Source: Symsagittifera roscoffensis (lineage: Eukaryota; Xenacoelomorpha; Acoela; Convolutidae). From it: DNA of 64,000 bases. This document shows, one piece after another, positions 13,198 to 23,900 of this stretch (positions within the stretch are counted from its first letter, which is position 1; each line of letters starts with the position of its first letter). The position numbers were made by a program, and so were the translations under genes. The notes under the pieces are model-generated. The model had not been told where the DNA came from and ran no database searches. It saw only the letters and a list, made by a program, of their open reading frames with translations. The stretch is from NCBI RefSeq assembly GCF_963678635.1, contig NC_087064.1, positions 19,764,509-19,828,508 on the forward strand, read 5' to 3'.

Positions 13198-16100
13198 CCA
13201 CAACAATCTGCGAAAATTGGATTAATTTAATTCAATTCCCAGAATACTCGAATATTTTGTTCCTCGCTCTTGTTTTGTAATTAGAAAGAAACTAATGACA
13301 CAGTTCGTTCAATAATTGAGACATGATTGGTGAATATTTTGTAGAATACCGATTGACATGCGTGAAATGTTCCATATGCGAATCATATGGTGTTAGACCT
13401 AATACATCTAATTCTTACTTAACTATACGTCTAAATTGTTGTATTGGCGACGTTATTGTTCCGACTTTCGATATGAAACTAACGGAAAATTTGTGCTCGG
13501 GGTGGGTTTTTTTTCTTCAGGCAAATTTCGACTTTTTAATTAGCCATTTTTGACGGAACTTTTTTTTACATCATTCGAAAGGTATTGTTGTCCTGAGCTC
13601 AAATTTAAAAAGATATTTCACCTGTGAACATTTTTCGTAAAGTTACGGGGGTTTAAAGATTGCCATTTGGGCCAATTTGGGACAATTAACGCGCGATATA
13701 TTTCGCGCTATTAACGCGTAAGCGGAGAATTAATCCGTCTTAGAAATTGTTCCAAATTGGTTAAAAGAAGCTTATGTGCCAAAATTGGTTTGTTATAAGG
13801 AGCGAAATCTATCCTTTTGTACTTTGTATGGCGTGTGGGGGGATGATTTTCATAAAAACTTTCAAATTTTAGAAAAAAAATTGATTTTGTTTTATTTCAT
13901 TGATTTTTTAAATGTTTCTACTGCTCCATAAACCTTAAAAGGCAGTCGGAACATTCAGGGCTTCGCTTTGATACGAGCAGTCTTGTTGTGATTGTTTCTG
14001 ATGAAAATTTGTCCATCATAAAAAAATGTTGGTTGCAGCGGTGAATAATGTTCAATACGAGGGCAAACTGTGATACGAGGCCACGCTCCCGAACACTGAA
14101 TTGCAAATATTGAATCCCAATACTGAATATCAAACGCTGAATCCAAAATACTGACCTAACTTGGTGATATCTTTTCCGGACTCCGTCATCTCATCCCAAA
14201 AACATCTCTATGATTTGAACTCACGATCCCAAATACTGAAACTCAAATACAAAATCTCAAATACTGAATCTCAAAAACTGAATCCCAAATCTTGACCTAA
14301 TCTGTGAATTTTGGATTAATTTAATTCAATTCTCAGAATACTCTAATATTTTGTTCGTCGCTCTTGTTTTGTAATTAGAAAGAAACTAATGACACAGTTC
14401 GTTCAATAATTGAGACATGATTGGTGAATATTTTGTAGAATACCGATTGACATGCGTGAAATGTTCCATATGCGAATCATATGGTGTTAGACCTAATACA
14501 TCTAATTCTTACTTAACTATACGTCTAAATTGTTGTATTGGCGACGTTATTGTTCCGACTTTCGATATGAAACTAACGGAAAATCAGAAACAATCTACTG
14601 CTCCATAAACCTTAAAAGGCAGTCGGAACATTCAGGGCTTCGCTTTGATACGAGCAGTCTTGTTGTGATTGTTTCTGATGAAAATTTGTCCATCATAAAA
14701 AAATGTTGGTTGCAGCGGTGAATAATGTTCAATACGAGGGCAAACTGTGATACGAGGCCACGCTCCCGAACACTGAATTGCAAATATTGAATCCCAATAC
14801 TGAATATCAAACGCTGAATCCAAAATACTGACCTAACTTGGTGATATCTTTTCCGGACTCCGTCATCTCATCCCAAAAACATCTCTATGATTTGAACTCA
14901 CGATCCCAAATACTGAAACTCAAATACAAAATCTCAAATACTGAATCTCAAAAACTGAATCCCAAATCTTGACCTAATCTGTGAATTTTGGATTAATTTA
15001 ATTCAATTCTCAGAATACTCTAATATTTTGTTCGTCGCTCTTGTTTTGTAATTAGAAAGAAACTAATGACACAGTTCGTTCAATAATTGAGACATGATTG
15101 GTGAATATTTTGTAGAATACCGATTGACATGCGTGAAATGTTCCATATGCGAATCATATGGTGTTAGACCTAATACATCTAATTCTTACTTAACTATACG
15201 TCTAAATTGTTGTATTGGCGACGTTATTGTTCCGACTTTCGATATGAAACTAACGGAAAATTTGTGCTCGGGGTGGGTTTTTTTTCTTCAGGCAACTTTC
15301 GACTTTTTAATTAGCCATTTTTGACGGAACTTTTTTACATCATTCAAAAGGTATTGTTGTCCTGAGCTCAAATTTAAAAAGATATTTCACCTGTGATCAT
15401 TTTTCGTAAAGTTACGGGGGTTTAAAATTGCCATTTGGGCCAATTTGGGACAATTAACGCGCGATATATATCGCGCTATTAACGCGTAAGCGGAGAATTA
15501 ATCCGTCTTAGAAATTGTTCCAAATTGGTTAAAAGAAGCTTATGTGCCATAATTGGTTTGTTATAAGGAGCGAAATCTATCCTTTTGTACTTTGTATGGC
15601 GTGTGGGGGGATGATTTTCATAAAAACTTTCAAATTTTAGAAAAAAAATTGATTTTGTTTTATTTCATTGATTTTTTAAATGTTTCTACTGCTCCATAAA
15701 CCATAAAAGGCAGTCGGAACATTCAGGGCTTCGCTTTGATACGAGCAGTCTTGTTGTGATTGTTTCTGATGAAAATTTGTCCATCATAAAAAAATGTTGG
15801 TTGCAGCGGTGAATAATGTTCAATACGAGGGCAAACTGTGATACGAGGCCACGCTCCCGAACACTGAATTGCAAATATTGAATCCCAATACTGAATATCA
15901 AACGCTGAATCCAAAATACTGACCTAACTTGGTGATATCTTTTCCGGACTCCGTCATCTCATCCCAAAAACATCTCTATGATTTGAACTCACGATCCCAA
16001 ATACTGAAACTCAAATACAAAATCTCAAATTTTGAATCTCAAAAACTGAATCCCAAATCTTGACCTAATCTGCGATTTTTGGATTAATTTAATTCAATTC

Positions 16101-17065
16101 TCAGAATACTCTAATATTTTGTTCGTCGCTCTTGTTTTACAATTAGAAAGGAACTAATGACAAAGTTCGTTTAATAATTGAGACATGATTGGTAAACATT
16201 TTGTAGAAAACCGGTTGACAAGCGTGAAATGTTCTTTATGCGTGTCATAGGGTGTTAGACCTAATACATTCAGGTTCCTACTTAACTATACGTCTGAATG
16301 GTTGTATTGGTGACGTTATTGTGATTGTGTCTGATGAAAATTTGTCCATCATAAAAAAGAAGTTGGTTGCAGCGCTGAATAATGTTCAATACGAGACCAA
16401 ACTGTGCTTTCTGTGCATTGTAAGCGGATTTAGCAACAGGCTCAATTCGGATTTATCGCGGAATCCGCAATATTGCTACATTTCTTTGATCTTCTCTGCA
16501 GCTTTGGATTCCATAAACAAATACCTAAAACACTGCACCGTTCAAATTCGCTCCAACAAAGGCAACCGTATTTGCGAAACCCAGATCAGTTTGTGCAATC
16601 CACAACAAATAATAGGCCAAGTGTATAGCTGAATTGATTTGTTACAAAATCCGCAACTGTAAGCGGAATCCGCAAACTATAAGTGGAATCCGCAAACTGT
16701 AAGTGGAATCCGCATTTTGTTTGCGGATTTCGCTTACATATATGTATGTGTAGTTCAGTACATTCTCAGCATCCTCAGATTTGAATAGCTAACTCATGAT
16801 TTCACTCTGTCATTTCATCCTAAATACTATCTTCATAAATTGAATTCACGCTCCCGAATACTGAATTGCAAATACTGAATCCCAATACTGAATATCAAAT
16901 GCTGAATTCAAAATACTGACCTAACTTGGTGATATCTCTTCCGGACTCTGTCTTCTCATCCCAAAAACATCTCTATGGTTTGAACTCACGATCTCAAATA
17001 CTGAAACTCAAATACAAAATCAGAACTACTGAATCTCGAAAACTGAATCCCAAATGTTGACCTAA
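13198..17065 (+). repeat. Tandem array of 1.09-kb and 0.68-kb units
   Basis: A unit starting near GGATTAATTTAATTCAATTC recurs at about 13217, 14308, 14985 and 16076. The steps are about 1091, 677 and 1091 bp, followed by a diverged unit to about 17065. Units 1 to 3 are almost identical; unit 2 lacks about 417 bp present in units 1 and 3. Each unit ends in a run of short motifs of the type AATACTGAATCCCAA. ORFs of 63-76 codons recur in every unit because the DNA repeats, and none resembles a protein. Confidence 0.85.
13491..13915 (+). repeat. Optional 417-bp block of the tandem unit
   Basis: Present in unit 1 (13491-13915) and unit 3 (about 15262-15682), absent from unit 2, where the join carries CAGAAACAAT. 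It includes a CG-rich palindromic stretch TTAACGCGCGATATAT plus TCGCGCTATTAACGCG, rare in this AT-rich context. There are no clear terminal repeats or target-site duplications, so a deletion in unit 2 is as likely as an insertion. Confidence 0.6.
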
Positions 17066-17500
17066 TTCGGCGATATGTCAACCCAATAATGAATCAACTC
17101 AATTACCGAATCAACCCAATGAATTTATTCGGTGTTGTGTTGCCAAAACTATGATCCCAAAAACTGCTTGCAAATACTTAAGAGTGACATACATCGATTT
17201 AGTTATTAATGTTTTAAGATTTGTTCGTGGATTCCGCAGACAAGGGTTAAGTCCTTGCTTTTAAGTTCCGCAAGTGCATATGCAAGTTCAGTATTAAACA
17301 AATTACTGAATCACTTTACAATTTGCGGAATCCGCTTACATTTGCGGATTCCGCTTACAAGTTTTGCGGATTCCATTTACATTTGCGGATTCTAATTACA
17401 TTTTGCTGCGGAATCCATGTACAATTGTGGAATCCAGAAGAACTAGCTATATTTACTTGTTGCGGAATCCGGAACAAATTAAATGTGCCGACAAAATTCA
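16440..17500. repeat. Zone rich in the 11-bp palindrome GCGGAWTCCGC
   Basis: The motif GCGGA-W-TCCGC, or one-mismatch forms of it, occurs at least a dozen times in two clusters (about 16440-16740 and 17225-17480). It appears in both orientations, commonly next to TTACA or TGTAAG. A related dispersed copy of the whole segment lies at 38820-39130. No protein-coding signal was found. Confidence 0.7.
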
Positions 17501-17529
17501 CTTACATTTTGGAACATATTTAAATACTT

Positions 17530-18280
17530 GTCTCTGGAGTCCAAGAACATACAGACGCAAAATTGTGCGCCTATCCACTGCACAATTTGGCCTCGTAATG
17601 TTTTTTTTTGCAGACGCATTTAATATAGTCGATTTTGGTAACGTAGAATTGATTTGGAGTGTGAAAAATGAATGTTGATTTCAAATCAAGAGTTTATGGT
17701 GCCACTGATTGTTGTTAAATAACATTATTTCATTGATAAAACTTTTAGAAACTCCCATTATTAACTTAGTGCATTTTGAGTTTTAAAAGCTGGTTGCAAT
17801 TTATGCATGCCAATTAAAAACTACTCATTGTCGCTTTCGATTAATTTTCGCTTTCGACGAGCATAAACAGATCGCATATTAATTCTGGAAGACCCCTTCG
17901 GTAGTCATTTTCACCACATATTGAAGGCATTTTCTTGCCCACCGATATAAGTTCTCCAAAAAGTCAAGCAAGAATCATCAATTTTTTAATAAAAATTCAG
18001 CACAAAATTGGTGGCTTTCGCACAACTTGGTGGCAATGAGTTTTTTTTTTGTGGTCTGATGATTACTAGACTCCGCCCCCTCTCATGAGTACCTGTTGTA
18101 AGAAATAAGAAAATTTCCGTGACAAAATTAGGCTAACTTTTATTTTCCAGCGATATAAGGAAAATATTTTTTTCACCAAGCTAGGGCAAAACTTTTACAG
18201 TGTAATGTTTAGGTTATACTTGTATCATATACTGAGCTTTTTTCATTGAGATAAGATTTTATAGTACAATTTCTGGCATC
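17530..18280. other. Noncoding, downstream of the MATH-like gene
   Basis: AT-rich DNA without repeats or exons that I recognise. It probably holds the 3' UTR of the minus-strand gene ending at 18283. No clear AATAAA was assigned. Confidence 0.3.
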
Positions 18281-18282
18281 AA

Positions 18283-18999
18283 TCACTGCTCGGTGTGTTG
18301 TTGTGATCCTAACAGAATCGACACACCAAAAGTGACCGCACCGTCATCTGTAATATAGTCATCTAATTCGCGTTTAGAAACAAATTTTAATAGTCCCTTT
18401 TCCCCCTTTTCCAACTCAGGAGAAAAATCCATTTTGAAATCTTTTCTGTAAGGCTTGTTTTCGTTTAGATCTTTGAGGTAGATTGAGACAATCAGCTTCC
18501 GACCTTCTAGAAGATTCTGTCTGTCCGCATCTTTGTTCACCACTGATACACACACAGACACAGACTTGCCCGCTTCATTTCCAGTACCATTCAGAAACAC
18601 CTTCGCAACTACTTCGCAGTTGAATGATTCGTCGATTTGATCAGATTTCAAAGCTTGTCCACAAACAAATGTTGGTTTATTGGAAACCTTCAGGTGAAAA
18701 GGACGAATTTTTAGGGCCTCGAATTCTTTATTGTTTTTCATCTTTTCTGCGAACTGTTGAAGCAACTTGACCTTCTCCGCCGTGATGTAGATCATGCTGT
18801 TTCTAGTGAACACGTTGGTCAGAATGGGAGTGCTCGCTTTCAATTGACCAGATTCAATTTGTTCCAGAATTGATTTGAGTTCAGAATTGAGTGAGTCTGA
18901 GTTCTCGCTCTGATTCTTTGAGAGCAAACTCTCGTTTCCAGATCCAGAACTTGTCCCCACCGGATTCTGATTCTCTTTTTCAAGAAGTTGGTTAGATTT
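18283..18999 (-). CDS. MATH/TRAF-like domain protein, exon 2 (terminal)
   Basis: This open frame of 238 codons ends in TGA and begins right after a good splice acceptor (TTTCCTCAG, minus strand, AG at 19000-19001). The N-terminal third is Ser/Asn/Glu-rich and probably disordered, followed by a helical stretch (SILEQIESGQLK, AEKVKLLQQFAEKM). The C-terminal 110 residues resemble the second half of a MATH/TRAF beta-sandwich: EVVAKVFLNGTGNEAGKSV, then LEGRKLIVSIYLKD, a FVSKREL segment and YITDDGAVTFGVSI. In the family these align with the YLNGDG, KVTLMLLDQ and YIKDDTIFIKV blocks. MATH domains bind receptor tails or act as substrate adaptors. No RING, BTB or zinc finger is visible here. The family call is by motif only. 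Confidence 0.6.
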   Translation of the reverse strand, partial: KSNQLLEKENQNPVGTSSGSGNESLLSKNQSENSDSLNSELKSILEQIESGQLKASTPILTNVFTRNSMIYITAEKVKLLQQFAEKMKNNKEFEALKIRPFHLKVSNKPTFVCGQALKSDQIDESFNCEVVAKVFLNGTGNEAGKSVSVCVSVVNKDADRQNLLEGRKLIVSIYLKDLNENKPYRKDFKMDFSPELEKGEKGLLKFVSKRELDDYITDDGAVTFGVSILLGSQQHTEQ

Positions 19000-19330
19000 C
19001 TGAGGAAAGTCAAACTAAAATCACAAGTTCAAAATAAATGGGCGAAATAAAACATTGAATCTTTGGATGACCATCCTTTTTTTAAAATAATTCCGGTTTT
19101 GATGACTGTATGTACATCGATAGAATTAGGCATCCTAAAGGTATAATTGCAATGTTAGCCACAAAACTATAATACAAAGTTTTACAAGAATATGAAACTT
19201 GTAGAAACAGAAAAGCCGGACCAACTTATAATAGTTTTTGCTTTTTTTTTTACAGAACCCGATTAATATTTTTGTATCAATTTAAAGCTAAGTTAATTTC
19301 CAAGACATTCATGAAACCTTGGGTACATAC

Positions 19331-19507
19331 AATAAACGGGGACATTGCGCAACTATGGTTTAAAAAGACAACCTTTCGACTCTTGTTGCAAGGCGACGAC
19401 GTTTTCAACTTAGGCGAATCAGCTGTCAGTCCTTTTTCAGTGTTTGTTGAACCATCCGGTGCAGAATTAGCGTGCTGGAAAGGAGCTCTGTATCTGCAGT
19501 CAGCCAT
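19331..19507 (-). CDS. Candidate exon 1 of the MATH-like gene
   Basis: An ATG at 19507-19505 opens 59 codons (starting MADCRYRAPFQHANSAP) that run to a strong donor GTATGT (minus strand, 19330-19325). The exon ends after a complete codon. The acceptor at 18999 also starts a complete codon, so a 331-bp intron would join the two exons in frame into a 297-residue protein. The frame is also open upstream to 19534. A caution: the plus strand over 19256-19509 is open too, with a fair acceptor (TTTTTTACAG) and donor (ATTG-GTAAAT), so the coding strand is uncertain. The domain is unknown; it is Ser/Lys-rich. Confidence 0.4.
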
Positions 19508-19539
19508 TGGTAAATATACAAGCAGCAAGTTCAAGTAGT

Positions 19540-20120
19540 TTAAATAGTTATCTATATGGTCAAATGATTTAATCTAACTGTCTAATCTAACTAAAAGCTA
19601 TCAACTCGAGCAGGTAACTCTGATTAGTTTTGTTGCTTTTTGGTTTAGAAGTTTAAGACTAATAATCCTAATAAGTCGACGAGTAAGGAGTAGTTGATGG
19701 ATGTCACACTGTTCCAGCTATACATTTAAAAACGCATAAGAAATAAAGAAGACGAATGCAGAACTTGAAACAAAAGGATACGTTCCAAAGGTAGCGAATA
19801 TAGTTTAAGAAATTGGTAGCAAAATTAAAAACCTCTCACACTTTTGTGTATTACCGATAGAAAATCGAAAATGAAAAGCAAAAATGGTTAATTCTGTCGA
19901 CAGAACGAATATATGTACAAGCAACGTGCTTCAAGCATGTGACAACATTTAAAAGCTACCAAACTGAGCAAGAGACTAATTCAGTTTCAGTTGGTCTATA
20001 GCTATCATGCTATGTTTAGCTTGAGTTTCAGCTGAAAATTAAACATACCATAAGGCTACATGTAATCGTTTTTCTTTGGTATATTGGCTGAATTATTTTA
20101 AGAAGACAAAACAATCAAAC
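19540..20120. other. Noncoding, nothing recognised
   Basis: AT-rich DNA upstream of the MATH-like gene. It could hold its promoter, but no defined element was identified. Confidence 0.3.
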
Positions 20121-20123
20121 AAA

Positions 20124-20224
20124 AAATTTAAATGCGTTTTTTTTTCGCCTATTTTGGTTGAGATTAAACTAAAATTTGTAGTGTGATCTCAACCGAAATT
20201 GAAAAAACGCATTCAAATTTTTCA
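20124..20224. repeat. Short inverted repeat (hairpin of about 100 nt)
   Basis: The left arm 20124-20165 (containing AATGCGTTTTTTTT and GGTTGAGATTA) pairs with the right arm 20183-20224 (TGATCTCAACCGAAATT, then AAAAAACGCATT), with a loop of roughly 17 nt and few mismatches. It could be a tiny MITE or a hairpin RNA source. Confidence 0.6.
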
Positions 20225-20245
20225 ATTTTGGTCGTTTCTTAGGAG

Positions 20246-20975
20246 ATGGCGACAGTTCGTCGCAAGCAACCATTCGTAGCATTTGTAAAAAGCGAATATT
20301 CGCAGCACGCGACGACTCGTAGCATGCGACAATTAGTAGCGGCTTTGAACAGATGAAAAGTAATTGGGTAAAAGTGTTAAATTAAAGAACAAAGAAACTA
20401 GAAATTGAAATTGAATGAGATGCCCTCAAGTTGCTTGAGAATATTATTGTTAGTATAATGTTTAAGGAGTTCAACTGGTTTGACTTTTTTTGTATTTTGC
20501 AACTTTGGCGGCACTTTCTCCGGCAATTATTCTTGACAATTTGTTCTCCGATAGACTTTGTTCTTTTCTCAGGAATTGGATAAACTTGTGAATAGTGGGG
20601 TGAGTAAACCTCATCCCCATCTGGAAGATCCTATGCCATCCCTCCACCAAATTGTTGGCTTTCTGCCTTCCAATTTTTGCGTTTTCGAACTGGTTCCTGG
20701 CTGTCGAACCATTTAATTACTCTTATCTTTACAGTTAAATCATTTTAATTTGATACTTAACACAAAACTGGTGCTAATTCAAAACTAGTGCTCGACGGAT
20801 TTAAATCTCCCCACAACCACCGCAACACTTCTTCCTCCATTAGCATTGTTTTCTAAATCCCCCAAACAGCAATTAATCGTGCTGCTAATTGTCGCTTGCT
20901 ACGAATTGACGCTTGGTGAGAATTTTGCCTTTTAAAAATGCTGCGAATAGTCGCTTGCGATCAAACGTCGCCTCA
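20246..20975. mobile_element. Fold-back element with GTCGC/GCGAC inverted ends
   Basis: The left end (GGCGACAGTTCGTCGCAAGC, 20246 onward) is an imperfect inverted copy of 20938-20975 (ATGCTGCGAATAGTCGCTTG, followed by CGTCGCC). A second inner pair lies near 20320 and 20880. The interior of about 500 bp has no ORF. The same GC-rich end motif recurs once per unit in the array that follows, so the array may derive from this element. Confidence 0.5.
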
Positions 20976-23900
20976 CGGTTTTTTATTCTAAACGTAAGGG
21001 AAAACAAAGATAGCTGGTTTTTGTGCAAGTAGCACCAAAGCTCAAACCATGGTCTGAAAATATTACAAAAAATAACAGTCGTTTTTCTCTGCGTGTGGTG
21101 ATTCAAGGATCTGAAAGAAAGACTCGAACATAGGAACATTCGACTCTCATAGTAAAATAGGCAAATTTGACAATATTTTGAAGGAAAAATAAACAAAAAA
21201 AAATCAAAAATCAAAGAAAAATTTAGAAAATGATCAAGTTTTTTGCAGATGGTGGTAAAATGGCTGCAGAAAACTCAAACAAAACCTTATTTTAGTAAGT
21301 TTAGGATTACACAGCCTAAATTTTGGAAAAAAAACTATTGTAAGCCTGCGTGCTTGCATTATTCGCTCGATTTAAGACTAAAATTCAAAAGTTCTAAGCC
21401 TGTTTTTCTCAAAACTGGGACACTTTTTTAAGGTTTGTTTAGTGTCGTTCGATTCACGACTCAAAGGGTTTTCATATGACATTTTCTCATAACTATTCGT
21501 GGTTCCTGATTTTGTGTGGAAAACAAAAAGAAGAAAAAAGAAAAAAAACACCAAAACATACCCAAATACTAAATTCCTCTCCATTTTTCAAAGAATTGGA
21601 ACAAAAAAAGTGTCTTAAAGGTACGCGATTTAAAAGTGCAAAATAATCAGCAAAATTGGGTCTAAATTTTATCATGGAAACCATTTTTTTTCTTTCCTTT
21701 TAGTCAAGAATGGCAAATGGAGTTTCTTATGTAGTCAAAATTTGACCTTATCCTTCTTTCTTCAGTTTTTTATAAACAGATAGAGATTGATTGCTAGTCA
21801 ATACTTTGAACTTTTTTTCGATAAACTACCATTTTGCGTTTAAACACAAACTTTTGGAGATTATAATTTCTCCAAGAAATTTTTAAGTAAATAAACGGCT
21901 TTTTAGCCTTTTAAAAATGCTGCGATTAGTCGCTTGCAACCAATCGTCGTTCGCAACCAATTGCTGCCTCTAAGCTTTTGAAAAGGCTGAATGCTCCAAA
22001 CTCAGTCCAAAAACACACAAACAAAATTAGCGTCGTTTTTCTCTGCGTGTGGTGTTACAAGGATCTGAATGAAAGACTGGAACTTAGGAATATTTGACTT
22101 TCATAGTAAAAAAGGCAAATTGCACAAAACTTTCTTTGAAAAATAAGCAAGAGAGAGTAAATAAAAAAAAAACAAGTTAGAAAATCTTCAAACTTTTTGC
22201 AGATGGCGGTAAAAACGGGGTTAAAAAAACTCAACCAACAATTTTATTTCAGTATTTTAGGCTTTCAGGGCCTAAGCTATGAAATAGTAGGGTGTTTTAA
22301 GGCTGCTTGCTAGCATTATTTGATCGAATTTAGACTAAAAATCAAAAGGTCGAAGCCTGTTTTTTGTTCAGTTTTTTTAAGTTTTGTTCGATTAACAACT
22401 AAAAGGGTTTTAATATCATCTATCACTCATCCATTCACATAATTATTTGTGATCCCTGACTTTGCGTGGAAAACCAAACAAAAAAAAACAAAAGAAATAA
22501 AAAACCAAAACACACCCAAATACCAAAGTCCTCCCCATTTTTCAAGGATTCGGAACAAAGAAAAAGTTTTTTTAGAAAAAACCCGAACTGATAAAGTGCA
22601 AAATAATCGGCAACAGTTGAGCTCAAAATTTTTCCATGGAAACCACGTTTTTGCTTTCGTTTATTTAATCAAAATGTTTCCCCAGGAATACCTGGTCAAT
22701 TGCTTAGCAACTCATAGCAAATGGACTTTTTTAATATAGCCCAACAACATTTGAGCAGATTGTTCTCTCTTCATTTTTTTTAACAGATAGAGTTTTTTGA
22801 TAATCATTACTTTAAGCAATCTTTGATAAAAACACCATTTTGAATTGAAAAACAAGTTTTTAGAGATTACAAATTCTTTAAGTTTTAAAGAAACTTTTAA
22901 GAAGCTTTTTGTTATATTTCTTAACAATTGATTGGGTGGTCTCAGCGCACTTTTTCATTGATTAAAAGTGGCACAATTTTAAAAGATTAAAAATATAGGC
23001 TCTAATTTTTGTGAATGTTTTACGTTTGATTTTGTGTAAAAAATTTGTGAGTTTTTGCTCTCGTCAGGTTGTGTATAACGTCAACTCAATTTTAAAAAAA
23101 TTCGTTCAATTTTTTCAAATTTTGGCTTTTCCAAATTATGATATTTGGATTAGTGCAAATTGTCGCCTTTGAAAAATGCTGCGATTAGTCGCTTGCGACC
23201 AATCGTCGCTTGCAACGAAATGTCGCCTCTAGTTTTTTTAGTCTAAATGCAAAGGAAAACAAAGGTAGTTGGTTTTTGTGAAATTAGCACCGAAGGCTCC
23301 AAACCAAATCTAAAAAAATACAAAAAAAATAAGAGTCGTTTTCCTCTGCGTGTGGTGATACAAAAATTTGAATGAAACACTGAAATTTACGAATATTTGA
23401 CTTTCATTTTAAATTAGGCATATTGAACAATAGTTTGGTGGAAAAGTAATCAAGAAAGAAACAAATGTCGAAAAACAATTTAAAAAACTTAAAAAATTTC
23501 AAGCAGCAGCTTGGCTTAATTGAATTTAGGCGTTCACGTCCTAAGCTATGAAAAAATAGGCTGTTTGAAGCCTGCTTGCTAGCATTATTTGATCGAATTT
23601 AGACTAAAAATCAAAAGGTCGAAGCCTGTTTTTCTCAATACTGGGACATTTTTTGTTCAGTTTTTTTAAGTTTTGTTCGATTAACAACTAAAAGGGTTTT
23701 AATATCATCTATCACTCATCCATTCACATAATTATTTGTGATCCCTGACTTTGCGTGGAAAACCAAACAAAAAAAAACAAAAGAAATAAAAAACCAAAAC
23801 ACACCCAAATACCAAATTCCTCCCCATTTTTCAAGGATTCGGAACAAAGAAAAAGTTTTTTAGAAAAAACCCGAACTGATAAAGTGCAAAATAATCGGCA

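Noticed and set aside
11607-17300. Repeated ORFs of 60-126 codons in the tandem array
   Set aside because: They recur only because the DNA repeats, have no motif, and the same DNA is open on the other strand as well.
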